Source: Pycnopodia helianthoides
Lineage: Eukaryota > Echinodermata > Asteroidea > Forcipulatida > Asteriidae
DNA length: 64,000 nt
Assembly: GCA_032158295.1 (NCBI GenBank)
Contig: CM063256.1
Coordinates: 17,690,284-17,754,283, forward strand
Reading direction: 5' to 3'
Shown in pieces: positions 41,443-53,511 of this stretch. Position numbers and translations under genes: made by a program. Each line of letters opens with the position of its first letter. Position 1 is the first letter of the stretch. The notes under the pieces were generated by a model that ran no database searches, was not told the origin of the DNA, and saw only the letters and a list, made by a program, of their open reading frames with translations.

Positions 41443-44400
41443 AATCTGTCAGCGCCCTGTATCACCAGCACTGTCGTTCCAGTGAAAGGGGCACTTTTTA
41501 GGGGCACTTTGGCTTCAAATATCTCAAAACGTTGCTTTTTAGAATTTGCTCCTTGTCCTTTTAAAGAGTTTTTTTATGCACAAAAACACTTATAGTGTTG
41601 TAAATAGTGAATAGTGAAATAAAAACACAAATTTGCTTCTGGAAATACACACAGCAGAGCGTACGCTCCGCCATTTTGTAAAGTCAACAATTTCGTTCTA
41701 AAAAATAGTTGACCGTGTTCTGTCACAAAATTACACAGAAATCACACATTTTCAAGGAATATTTTTGTGAATCATTATAGCAATTTTGTTTAAATATCTT
41801 TCCACTAATAGTCATTTCATAACAAACGCTGTTTAGAGTCCAAATCGAGCAATCTGAAGGCAACGTGGTTAACTGCTGACTTGCTTGTGGCAGTTTTTAT
41901 TAAAACACCAAGCTATTATGTACAAACAAATTTGCTAATTAGTAAAATAAAAAATGTTGTATGGAATCATCCATTTTGATATTTTAACCAAACTATTTGA
42001 AGTTCAGTTTCTCTAAAAAAAAATATCAAAGCATTATTATTTTGAAAACAAAGCAATACTGGCATGCTTACTAGCTTCGTATCTTTCTGGTAATATCATT
42101 GAAGTGCTGTATATTCACTGAGCCGTAACAACTTAGCCTACAAATAGTGATCACGTTAGATTTGGTTAAAATATCTATGGTTTCATGATTGTGTGAAATA
42201 TACATTACTGTTAACAGACTGATATGACGTCATTGTTTAAAAAAATGTTTGAACGAGAAGGAAGGCATGTTATTTCATGTGCACTAACACGTCACCATTA
42301 GTTACGTCATTATTAACCTAAGCAGTCTTTTAATCAATTTTTCAGCATAAAATATAAATACTGTTTCCTTCTTTAAACAAAGTAAGAACCCTATTTCCAA
42401 ATTATATAAAATTCATTTTCGGAACCTCACAAGTCTTTCTATATGTTGAGGTTTTGCAAGTTTTTATTCAGGGAAACCCTTTTATCCGGCTGCCATCTTA
42501 AAGAAGCTGATTATTGGAAAAAAAGTTTCATAGCTTCATAAAAATATAGCATTACTTCACAATAGTGGAAACAGTATTAGTAGTCGTACCCAGAACGCCG
42601 TTCACTGAAAAACACAGCCTCGTTTTAAGATTTTCAAGTTTTTAATGTACAGTTGATTTCGACAAAAGTTGTTCTCTTTGGTTTGTTCTTTGGTTGTATC
42701 GATGTCTGGTTTAAGGGGTATTGTAGAGTGGAATGGCATTGCCTCCCGAAGTCAACCGGTCATTTCGGAGAAGAACTTGTAGTTGGTTGAGCCACTCATG
42801 TATCAAGATACTCGCACATTTTAAACATTAATTGTGGTAATATGTGTATAATAATGTTTAGCGGCCTTGTATCAACATTACTAGTTGAGCATTGTTTTAC
42901 CGGTTAACTGTTTATTTTTAGAAACTTTTTGAAACAATAATATTAGTTAAGTTTTAAAAAAAAAACAAAGCTAGCGTTAAATTGTTCACCAAAATCTGTT
43001 TACATTAACAATTCGGTAAACTCCAGAAAGACTCCCTTTTTGGTCAAACACGTAACACGCCATGTTTAAAAAAATGTATTGTGCAGTTTAAATAATCATC
43101 ACAAGGACTAATGACATACAATTATTGTAGGTATTCTTCTTGCAGATGCCCAACATTAGAATAAAAATCATGGAAATCAATGATTATCTTAACTGCTCTT
43201 TAGAAGGTAAAATGTTATGATTGTCCCATGTTACGCAAATGTTTGATTTATTGGATTTACCCAATAGACCATTATCATGTTGCCACCTTCTTGGTCATGT
43301 TCCTTGTATCCAATGTCAGTGATGAATGTTATCATTCATTATACAAAAAGGACCCAGACTATTTGTACTCCCAGCCTCGGTTTGATTCAGTGATCTGGAT
43401 GGTTGAAAAATAAAGATGGCTGTACATTGACAAAGGTCCATAAGAATGTGCGGTCATACGATTTCGCATTGTAATTATACTTTTTTTTTGACATTCAATC
43501 ATGAACTTAATTATGTTTCAAATATAAGTTTAGACAGTCTAGATGTGTTGTTTTATAATTATTTGATCACGGTTGATTATGTGAAATTTAAATCTTTGCA
43601 TGTGAAGACAGATATTAGTTTAACCTTACGGGTACACGATTTGAACAAATGATTTAAGACAATTGAACTCTCGTCATGTTCACTGTTTCCTATAACGACT
43701 ACTTTAGAGCACACTACATTGAATGAACCAACCGGCTCTTACAGAGGCATCAGCCCAAGTTTTCAAGAAGAGACCATAAAATGGTGTATCCGTAAGACTA
43801 AATTGATTATTAATAATTAGTTGATGTCATATTATGAGTATAATATAACATTTAACAGTAACTTGAGCGAAAAAAATTAACGAAAATGCTGTTTAAAAAC
43901 CTGTTTGTAATGTGTTTAATTGTCATTTAAGTGTGTTTTTGATGTGTTTACACTTATAGATTTTTGTAATCGACGATCAAAAAATTAAGCACTAGCCTCA
44001 AGGTTCTGAAAAATTAGAAACACTTCTGCCGTCGGCGGCGCACTTTAATGTGACGTCATTGTGTGGGGGTTAGCTTCACGTAAACAATAGGACACCGTCG
44101 TTCGTGGATGGGGATTCGATAGTATGTGAAAGCAATTTGTTAATTAAATCGTTTTCACAAAGTGTTTTGGGTGCTGGGATGATATGCCATCATTATGAGC
44201 CGTTGGTGGGTGTACGGTGAAACATCCGAATCTAATTTCCCCCTATTTACAGGGGATCGTTTCGATCGTTAAAAACACTCGATCCAATTGTGAGCTGACC
44301 AAAATATTGATTTGCAGCACACACTTCACAGATAACTAGAGAAATAATTTGCCCAGCGCAGCGTGAGCTACAATAGTTTGGGCGTCAGGGCCAAATTTTG

Positions 44401-44870
44401 CCACCTGTCCACCAGTTTCAGGACAGTAAAACTCGATCAGCTGTCTGTCCTGTAAAACTAATCTGTATTCACTAAAGCCTGCTGTTAGAGTGAAGACCCT
44501 TCTTGAACCCAAACTTATATTCAAAGCAAGCCCTTTTTGATAATATTGAAGACAGTAAAGTATAATATATTACAATCAGTGTGTTTCTAAGGCAGGCACA
44601 GTAGTCATCAAGTTTCAACCGACAAACACTTCAAAATTTAAACAAATGGAATCATTGCTAGATTTGGTAAAATGTACTACATGTTTATTCTCAACTTAAA
44701 TTTTAAATTCTTGACAAATTATTAGTTGTGCTGTTAACAATCATCTGTGTTAAGCAATCTTAAAGAAACCCTTCGTACACCACTTTTATGGTTGGCAAAA
44801 CAACTGATGCTGTATATTACATGTATATTGTTAAAGTCATGATAAAGTTTTTTTAGTTCATTAAAACTCA
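41443..44870. other. AT-rich intergenic DNA
   Basis: No gene, retroelement motif or strong inverted repeat recognised over 3.4 kb. Small open frames (e.g. 43228-43413 on +, 44336-44524 on -) have no recognised motif or splice support. Confidence 0.4.
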
Positions 44871-44873
44871 GGG

Positions 44874-45295
44874 TTTTTTAATCTCCCGTTATGTTTTCAA
44901 TCTCGCCTTACAGTTTTGAATCTCGCCTTACGCTTTCAATCTCGCTTTCAATCTCGCGTTAGGTTTTAAATCTCGCCTTACGTTTTCTGGGAACCAGACT
45001 AAAATTGATATCGTCTGTCGTCATGTGTGCCAGGCGAGATACCACGCTGCATGTGCCGGTTGACACCGAATGAAAAACGTAAGGCGAGGTTCAAAACCTA
45101 AGGCGAGATTGAAAAACGTAAGGCGAGATTAAAAACAGAACGCGAGTTTCAAAACGTAAGGCGAGATTGAAAAAATGTTGCGAAATAAAGACGCAAGATG
45201 AGATTCAAAAACGTAAAGTGAGATTGAAAACCTAACGCGAGATTTGGTAACACGATGCAAGATTGAAAAACCTAACGTGAGATTCGTTAACGGGA
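44874..45295. repeat. foldback built of a 20-bp minisatellite
   Basis: Right part (about 45070-45295) repeats CGTAAGGCGAGATTGAAAAA with variants. Left part (44874-44988) holds the same unit in the opposite orientation (AATCTCGCCTTACGTTTT). An unrelated spacer of about 80 bp separates them. No ORF. Confidence 0.9.
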
Positions 45296-46596
45296 CATGT
45301 ATCGCACATGACCTTACAATATAAAGACAACTTCGCGAACGCCAAGAGATTGACATGTACAGTTTAAAGTTGCACTGTTTTAGGTACACAAAATATACTG
45401 TACATGTACATCCACATGTATACTAGCTACAGTCGAGGAAAAAAAATACATGGACATGTTACAAAGACATTGGTAAATGCACATTGCACACAAGTACTAT
45501 AGCAATTCACACGTACATTTGTTATTGTTTAATCCAGTACACCGGTGGTTCTGCAAGACGAACCCCCCACGGTAGTCATCACTCCCTGTCCTTTTTTTTC
45601 CTCGAGAGCTCCCCTCTTCGCTATCAATATTACCAGCAGTGCTTGAAGAGATTACTCTTCTTCGTAAATAATAAATCACTCTCGACACCCGCTGCTATCT
45701 AACATTTTTTCAGGCTTTTCTTTTCGACGTTGCCGAAGAACTTTGCTCTTTCCATTGCAATGCGTGCGATACCGCACAGTGGTATAAAAAAAAACACCAC
45801 TCCAACACATGACGTCACACAGGCTGGATGACGTCACGGGGCTTTTCGCGAAACTAAACGAAAGCAACGTTGTGTCGTGGTCAAAATGATTTGTTTTTCC
45901 TATTTATAAAACATTTTTATACGGTGGGAACTGTATGTCTGTATTCATTGAGCGCTTGTAAATGAAATTCAGCAAATAATACGTTTTCTTTACTCTCGTT
46001 CAAGCAGCTCTTTAACTCTATCAAGACATGGCTTTTTCGTACTAAAGTGGACATAACGCCCCTCTGTATTTTCCAAGGTTACCGAGCGATTATTTTTTAT
46101 AAAACTTGCCGCAAAAGCTCATTTTGCTAAGTTCTACATGATGACGTAAAAGAAAATTTAAAAACTTTACCATTAAACGTCCTTTAATTAAAATGCAAAC
46201 AACGTTCTCCTGGTTATTTCGGGGTGGGAATATTGCACCTTTTTCTGGATAAAAATGTATAAACAAAATTTAAAAGAACCCGACCCCTCCTAAGCTAATA
46301 TATTTACAAAAGTGTATGTTAATTTCTACCAAAAGTCATTTACACCAAATGTATATTCTGTAATTAAAATGTAGTAGAAAAATACCTAACAAAGTCAATG
46401 CACAATCAAACGCAATGCACCTGAGAGTAAGACACTATATATATCCGCTCTCATAATGCAAAATTTCATGAGCATAAACGACAAAAGTTGCACAAAAAAG
46501 ACTCAAATATCCCTCCACAAAAGTCCATGTACAAACAGGGAAACATACCGGTCATTTCCCTAAAGGGCGATATCCATAAATTACTGCGTCAGATGT
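45296..46596. other. spacer with paired CRE sites
   Basis: Mostly AT-rich. 45781-45836 has a TATAAAA-like run and two perfect TGACGTCA palindromes (45810-45817 and 45829-45836). It could be a promoter for an unrecognised gene. No coding exon identified. Confidence 0.35.
45810..45836. promoter_or_regulatory. two CRE (TGACGTCA) palindromes
   Basis: Two exact 8-bp cAMP-response-element consensus sites, 19 bp start to start. CREB/ATF binding is inferred from the consensus only. Confidence 0.4.
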
Positions 46597-46999
46597 TTAA
46601 AGGCACTGGACACTATTGGTAATTACTCAAAATAATTGTTAGCATAAAAACTTACTTGGTAACAAGCAATGGAGAGCTGTTGATAGTATAAAACATTGTG
46701 AGAAACGGCTCTCTCTGAAGCAACGTAGTTTTTGAGAAAGAAGTAATTTCTCAGTAAAACATTTGAATTGATTTTGAGACCTCACGCGTGAGGTCTCGAA
46801 ATCGAAATCAAGTATCTGAAAGCACACAACTTCGTGTGACAACATGGACAAGGGTGTTTTTTCTTCCATTATTATCTCGCAACTTCGACGACCAATTGAG
46901 TTCAAATTTTCACAGGTTTGTTATTTTGTGCATATGTTGAGATACACCAAGTGAGAAGACTGGTCTTTGACAATTACCAAAGGAGTCCAGTGTCTTTAA
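46597..46999 (-). mobile_element. TTAA MITE family 2, copy b, overlapping the ENPP-2 stop
   Basis: TTAA at 46597-46600 and 46996-46999, ends AGGCACTGGACACTATTGG / GGAGTCCAGTGTC, central palindrome GAGACCTCACGCGTGAGGTC. Its right-hand TTAA contributes the stop codon of the ENPP-2 gene. Confidence 0.9.
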
Positions 47000-49900
47000 C
47001 GATTGAACATGAGTATTGCAGTGCTAATGCAGGTCAGCAAGGCATAACCCATATGATGAATGCTCGTTGCGTGGTTTCCATCGTCCAGCATGTCTTCGTA
47101 GTGCTCCCGTGATCCGTTATTGGGAACCTGGTTCAGACCGAGAAGTTCGCATATCAAAGGGTAGATGTTAACCTGCAGACGAGTAAGGAACCAATAATCA
47201 TACAGTCAGAGCCTTCTAATGACATAACAAGAAATTACCAAGTTTAAAGGAACATTACAGAATTGGTTTTTGTAACCAGTTGCTGGCAGTGTAATCACTT
47301 TATGTAATCCACCATATACATAAACTGACAAACCTGTAGAAGTTTGAGATCGATCGGCCATCTGGGTCACGAATAAATTGTGAAAACCGATCACACATTC
47401 GCATGAAATCATATAGATTCAACAAATGAATAAAACGCTCACTGAGCGATAAACTCCGATCGGAAAATTAGTTTATTCATTTCTCATCGAATATGGCATT
47501 TCAGACAGAAATATTTCAAGGGATGTTTTCTCATATCATCATCATTAGACCGTGTAAGTTTTATGTAAATCTGTGATCAAAAAGTCTATTTTACAAGTTT
47601 TTTTCTTACCAGTTTACTTACGTAAATACGAAACAAGTGCCAAAATGGGGACATTATAGTCTTACCGACTCCATGTGTTCACTATTGAATCCCTTCTTGA
47701 AGCTTGGACCCTGGGCGTAGAAGATGGACCTCATCTCGGGGGCTTTATTGTCGTAGCCGTGATCAGATGCCAGGAAATAACTCCCGGTTGTAAATTTCTG
47801 GAAAAATCAAATCAAAATGTATCATCTGATGACGGTATTCATAGTGCATGACTATTAATTATCATGACCTTTAGGTGAGGAAACGGGTGAGTACAATTGA
47901 GACGCTATTCCAGTCAGCCATGACCCCAAAACTAGTATCTACCACACAAGCACTTTGGTTATCGTCCTCATCTAGAAAAAAAACACATTCCGAATCAAGT
48001 GACGTCGGCTACGGCTATGATCGTTGGCTGCAACGAGAACATTGAAGAATAGGATATTTCAGCGATCTGGCTTCGACTGCCAAAGCCGCCAAGAAGTCGG
48101 ACACGACCTATGGTTTATACTTACAGAAAACAGGACCCAGTTTGAGTCCACGTAACCCAGAATCTTCATGATTCTATCGCTGTTGGCGTAATGAAAGCGC
48201 TCCGGAAAGTCTTCTTTCTTGTAGACCTTCAACTGGGGATGTACATTCATCAAAGCGTCGTAAATCTGTACGAGAAGGAGGAGGAAATCATGAACGACTA
48301 TAAGGTATGGTGGCCCTGAAGGGACATCGAATATATATATTTACGTTAATTTACGTAAACATTAACGTTACTATATATGTTCGATGTCCCTTCAGGGCCA
48401 CCATAATAACGTCTTTAAGTACGGCTGTGACTGTATCGTCAATGTTGTAGTTTGAACAGCGACCGTGATGATTTTAGGCAAAATAAAAACAAAAACCTGT
48501 TTAGCGTCCTGCCTTTTAAAAAAAAAAGAAGGAGGCGGGCCCTTTTTCTTTCTTTTTTTAATGAACGCCCGACTTATTTTTAAAAACAATCGGCCGGGCT
48601 ATTTTATCAAGATGGTTGCCAGCTTTTTCTGTGTGTGTTTTTCGGTGTGGTAAAGTTACAAAAATACGATCTTATGTATTTTATTGTTTTCGTCAGAGAT
48701 CGTAAAAATTGATCCATGAAAAAACATTTTTAAAAAGAAGCGTCTTCTAAAAAGGAAGCGGGCGGGGACGCTAAACATGTTTTGTTTTATTTGGCCTTGG
48801 CCAAAAGCACCAAGTCGAATGGCTGTAGTTTACCTCAGCTGTTAAGGTCGAGTACAGTCGTGCTTTTATCAAAATGATTCTGTCAGTTGTTGAAGTTAAT
48901 TTTACGCAGTTTTAAAATGACCGAAGAGGCCGAAATTGGAACCGACTTTGCAGTAACGAATTACCCTTTTGTTATGTTAGAGGATTTAAGATCAATTATG
49001 GCTTTAATTTTGACATTGCTTTGTTGTTTTTCGCAATAAATTTACACTAAGTGTAGACTTTCCAAAACCGAATACTTCAAAAAGCAAACCTTACGTGCAC
49101 GGGTTTTGCTACACTCGTGTACATAAAGTGTCGTCTCAAGCAAGTTACAATTATGACAGTCTATTCTATTGGAGGCAAGTTTCGCGCGTTTTTGAACAAT
49201 AAAGTGTGCGATTTGGTTGTCTTCGCATGTTACAGCAAGTCATAGAAACCACGATTTTTGAAAACTCGCGAGACTTGCACAGGCCTAATTTGGTCTATTC
49301 AACTGCTCAGACTGAAACCTACCGTGTCCAGCTTTCCTGCAACTGGTTCAATCTGAAAGGTGTTTCCGTAATCAAGAAGTCCCATTTCAATATCGCTTCC
49401 ATTGATGTAATCAAACAGCTCCAAGTATCGTTGATTATCTATATTCACGTGGCCGTGATCACTCGTCACGATGACGTCAAGAGTGTCATCCAATCCCAGC
49501 TCTTTCCTTTTTTCGAAGAGATACGTCACAGCAGCGTCGGCTGCTTTGATTGCGTTAATGGAGTCCTCGTGACCGATCCCTTTGCCATGTAAGGCGCTAT
49601 CCGGTTGGCCAGAATAGACGATAACCAAGTCAAAGTCGTCGTTTTTCAACCAATCAAAGCCCATGTCTATTAAGCCGGTGAGGGGGTAGTCACCTAGTTG
49701 CTGCCAGGGCACGCCGGGTGAATTCTTAGTTGGTCTGACTCCTTGAATGGCCACATTTCCTCCTGGATACTGGATGGTGCCTGCCTTTAAACCCTGTTTA
49801 ATTGCCGTCACCCATATAGGCTCCACTCCAGGCGTATTGAACCAGTCTGTCATATTTAATGTATCATAGAAGGTCTTAGCCTTGTATCCAGTCGTCAGGT

Positions 49901-51368
49901 TGTAATACTTGTTGAAGGTGACACCATGGCTTTCTGGGTACAAACCTAGAGAGAAAATACAAAATGAGTACAATTTTGATTTATAAAGTAAAAATACATT
50001 ATATGGGTCTCTATGATATTCTGGAAGTTGTGTCTCTATTTTCAATATGAAGTAAAATTTGAAATAACCAAATGGATCTGGGGGGAAATGAGCAAAAAGA
50101 CGAGATCCATTTACACTTTATCTTTCAAATATGTGAATCCCAAACTAGGATCATGAAAGCAAGCATAAAGCAATACCGGGAGCCAAATGAAATGCCAAGG
50201 GCCAACAGTGATAAAGTTCATTTCTTCCAGCTCCTGTCATCAACAGGTGTCTGTAGTTGTGTTTGTGATTATTATTTTTTTGTAATAACACCAACCTGAT
50301 TTCCAGGCAAACAAAGTTGCTATACAGGTTTGATGGCTTCTCGAAAAAAAACACTCGTGTCTACCATGTTGTGGTAACTGTAGATAACCCAATATTATAG
50401 GAAAATTAAGTCTGATTAGGGTGTGTGGGGATAGGGGTGGAGTTGGGGTGGGGGATGGTTGTTGGAGTGGGCGGGGAGTTGGTGGTGGGCAGGGGAGTGG
50501 AGGCAGGGAATTCGGAGGCGAGGAAGCGTGAGTTTGTAGTGACATTCAAACCGAGGACTTACAACAAAAGGGACAATAGATCCACGTTTGCTACCACAAA
50601 GGAAAACAATGGGGTCCACGTTTGTCAGGACAAAGAGTTGAACAAAGGAGAGTCCACGATTGGAGGTCATTACACACTTGCGCGTGTGTTGGGGGGGGGG
50701 GGTGTAGAGCAGTGCACAATGTGGCTCTATTATTTTTATTAAGGCACTTTTAATTATAGGGCAATAAAGTCTGTCATGGTGACCTGTTAATGAACTCAAT
50801 CCATGGATGGTTACACTATCTCAAGAGGGTTTTCTAATAAAGGATTTCATGGAGTTTGACTGGATTTGACCGAACGGTTCTTGGTTCTTGAAAGAAACAC
50901 AAAAATGTGCCTGCTGCTACTGAGCTTGACGCATGCGGTTAGCAATTGGCAATAAACCTAGTCGCAACCTCGTACCTGTGACGATGGTGTACATACACGG
51001 CATAGATAGAGTGATATAGGCTGGCTCCAACCAATCGGCTTTCACACCATTCGTCTCCATCGATCTCAAACCCGGAAGTTCCTCTCCGAAGAGGTCAGAG
51101 CGCATGCCATCTAAGAGAAGGAGCATGACCTTGTGCCTCGAGGAGGATCCTTAAATAAAGTAAGACACAATATAACTAATGATTGATCACAGATTCTGAA
51201 TGACCAATAATTAAAATGATCGAGTTTTGTAACACATAAAGAGGATCTTGCAAAAAGAGGGAACTAAAATAGAGATAATGATCTCACCTTCGTGTTTTGC
51301 TCAGCTGCGACAAGACCAAGAATCATAGCAGCTCCCAAGAGCAAGATAACCGCTCCTTCTGTTTCCAT
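46996..51368 (-). CDS. ENPP-family phosphodiesterase 2 (six exons)
   Basis: Exons on minus: 51368-51288, 51129-50976, 49945-49323, 48265-48125, 47797-47666, 47172-46996, giving 435 residues. Intron positions and phases match ENPP-1 exactly, and exons 3 (623 nt) and 4 (141 nt) have identical lengths, so the two are duplicates. Signal peptide METEGAVILLLGAAMILGLV; metal Asp34 in LLDGMR; Ser69 in YITLSMPCM at the nucleophile position; GLYPESHGV; oxyanion Asn90; QPDSALHGKG; TSDHGH; SDHGYDN; last exon VNIYPLICELLGL with a short hydrophobic C-terminus. Exon 2 could start 20 nt earlier (TTTAAG|GATCC), but that breaks frame, so GCACAAG|GTC is preferred. A CTGCAG at 51386-51381 suggests a 5' UTR intron. 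Likely secreted or surface phosphodiesterase. Confidence 0.9.
47244..47612 (-). mobile_element. TTAA MITE family 1, copy f, right end lost (ENPP-2 intron 5)
   Basis: Starts TTAAAGGAACATTACAGAA and follows the family to TTTTTTTCTTACCAG, where the terminal AATTCTGTAATG is missing. Inserted between exons 5 and 6. Confidence 0.85.
48306..48405. repeat. 100-bp hairpin (ENPP-2 intron 3)
   Basis: Arms TATGGTGGCCCTGAAGGGAC and complement, about 30 bp nearly perfect. The loop itself has a TTACGTTAAT/ATTAACGTTA pair. Possibly a very small MITE. Confidence 0.9.
48496..48780. mobile_element. MITE with GTTTAGCGTCC ends, intact copy (ENPP-2 intron 3)
   Basis: CTGTTTAGCGTCCTGCC to GGGCGGGGACGCTAAACATG. 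Colinear with 24810-25470 without the nested element. The rest of intron 3 (48786-49322) has nothing recognised. Confidence 0.85.
50400..50950. repeat. ENPP-2 intron 2 sequence also present at 23600-23900
   Basis: Opens with a G-rich purine-biased run (50425-50520). From 50650 on it matches 23600-23900. Non-coding: the long minus frame 50416-50799 is a composition effect. Confidence 0.7.
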
Positions 51369-51409
51369 CTTGAAAAAATCTGCAGGGAATGAATACAGCT
51401 ATAATAGAA

Positions 51410-53200
51410 ATCAAGGTATGCTATGAATAAATGGGCCAAACCAAAACATCACACTGACCCTGTAACAATAAGAACTAAGTGTGTCTGGTTCAGGCGCAGT
51501 TCTACTGGAAGGATAGCCTCTCCCCCAAAGGCTTGTCTGGTTGGGGGGTGGAAGAAGAAGATGCATGCTGGGAAAGACTTGATCTTCTAGTCCGGCAGCC
51601 AAAAGCCGCTTTTTACCTGAACCTTGCATCGGAGGATGAATAACAGGTTTTGATTGATCCATGTTCAGTAGACCTTGTATAAACAGCATCTGCATGATGA
51701 CACCCTGTGAAGTTTGGGCATTTCGAGATATTGGTGGAATATTCATACAACTTTATGTCCCAGTATAGTCATGATATCAGGCTAACTTTTACACACTATT
51801 GGTGGCGCTGTTTACTTATAATATTTAAATATGAAGTTATTTGAAATATGGAAATTAAAAACATAACACTTGCATCACTTTCAGTCGTACACAAAATCAT
51901 TTATAATAATAAATTGCTGATACTTTCCAAATATGTTTTCAAACATATTTTTAAAGAAAGAAATACTTCAAAATAATTCAAAGTTGTAGAATGAGCCTGC
52001 AGTAGCTTGACACTTATCAGACTGGTACCATTCTGGTGCGATGTGTGACACATCACTTGATAAAGTCTGGGTACACGCTGATGTAAACAACAGGGCACGT
52101 GGAGAGAATTAACCACATGGTATGGCTGTCTCGCTGAACACTCGATTGTTTATAGCAGCTACATTTTAGCATTACATTCATATAATTAACAGGTATTGTG
52201 ACTTATTTTTCGAGACGGATTGTTATGATTATTAAAATTGCAATAAGTTTGGATTTATAATGACCGCTGACATATCAATAACCTGGTTAGCTGAGTGAGA
52301 TGACAAATGAAATAATTATATTATTATAAGACATGCTATCACATTGAGACCTGCCGCTTATTATAAGGACTTAGAGAGGAGTTTTAGTAATTAAATTTCC
52401 ACCACATGGATCAGAATACAATTGTATCATTACTTAGGCATTAAAATCTGCATCCATGATGATAAAGTACATCAGGCAGGTCAGATTCTTCTAAGTTTTT
52501 GTCTGATTAACTGCTCCTGGTTTTGTGTGTATAATTTGGATTTTTCTCGCCTGAATCAAAGCGAGGAACATGAACAGAAGAATGTCTTTTCAGGTGGGAA
52601 TAATATAACTATGATTCAAGCAACTTTTCTGAAGCAGGACCCGAAAGAATATGCCCTACTTACAATTATTTAGCTGCAGTAATGAATATGATGGTCACTT
52701 ACACAGCCATCTTCAAGCACAGCATAAAAAAATAATAAGATAAAAAATAAAATAGAGAAATGCATGAATGAATAAATAGAATAACAAATAATAAATTGGC
52801 TCTAGAACCAAACCTGGTAAGGTTTGCTCGGGGAAATTTATGTCATTCACGGTGAATAAACTGAATGAAGGTCGGTGGCGTTGATCCGAATCACTGCGGA
52901 TAATACCTTTCAACTTGACTGTCAGACACCGTTAACAGCCGTAGGGTTTCGGCGCTGCCAGAGGGAGGTGAGGACGAACATAGCACTCAACATCCACGAA
53001 GGCCTTGACCTCTGTTGTTGTCAATCACATCATGCCCAATCGAAAGCCCAAATGAAAATAGGTTTACGCAACCACGAATTTGGACTAAAGGGACCAGCTG
53101 GAAGTTGCAGTCGTGTCCATATCCAGCACGATTGATTGCACTCTGTTGAATATCATTTCATAATATATGTCGAGCACCATCCCGCTGCTGGTACCTTTGG
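51410..53200. other. 5' side of ENPP-2, no second gene recognised
   Basis: Probably contains ENPP-2 promoter and any 5' UTR exon. AT-rich. Open frames at 51411-51746 and 52422-52673 have no recognisable domain. Confidence 0.4.
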
Positions 53201-53212
53201 CGCGTATAGCCT

Positions 53213-53401
53213 GCCCGATATGGGGTAGAGGGTTCCCCCCCCCCCACCCCAATGTTCCCATACTATAACACACTATTTTCCTCTTGTATAGAACTCCCCC
53301 CGCCTCCACCCCTAAAATCCTCAAAAGAATTTCTGAGATTCCAAGCACACAATGAAGACACGATAGGAGGGGGGGGGGGTACCCTCTGCCCCATATCGAG
53401 C
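53213..53401. mobile_element. C/G-tract MITE
   Basis: Terminal inverted repeats GCCCGATATGGGGTAGAGGG and its complement (31 bp) each running into a C or G homopolymer. About 190 bp, no ORF. A small palindrome (TTGGTTTGGGT/ACCCAAACCAA) follows at 53474-53510. Confidence 0.85.
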
Positions 53402-53511
53402 ACCAATTGTTGGCGCGAACCCTTCTCATTTGTCTTTTTGAGGTATGGTGAACAACACCCTGGAGGACACCGTTTGGTTTGGGTGTATGCAGACAGATTT
53501 ACCCAAACCAA

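Noticed and set aside
44336..44524. 62-codon minus frame as an exon
   Set aside because: Reads plausibly as protein but no recognised family, no clear splice sites and no neighbour.
50416..50799. Proline-rich 127-codon minus frame
   Set aside because: Translation of a purine-biased tract in ENPP-2 intron 2, partly duplicated at 23600 without keeping the frame.
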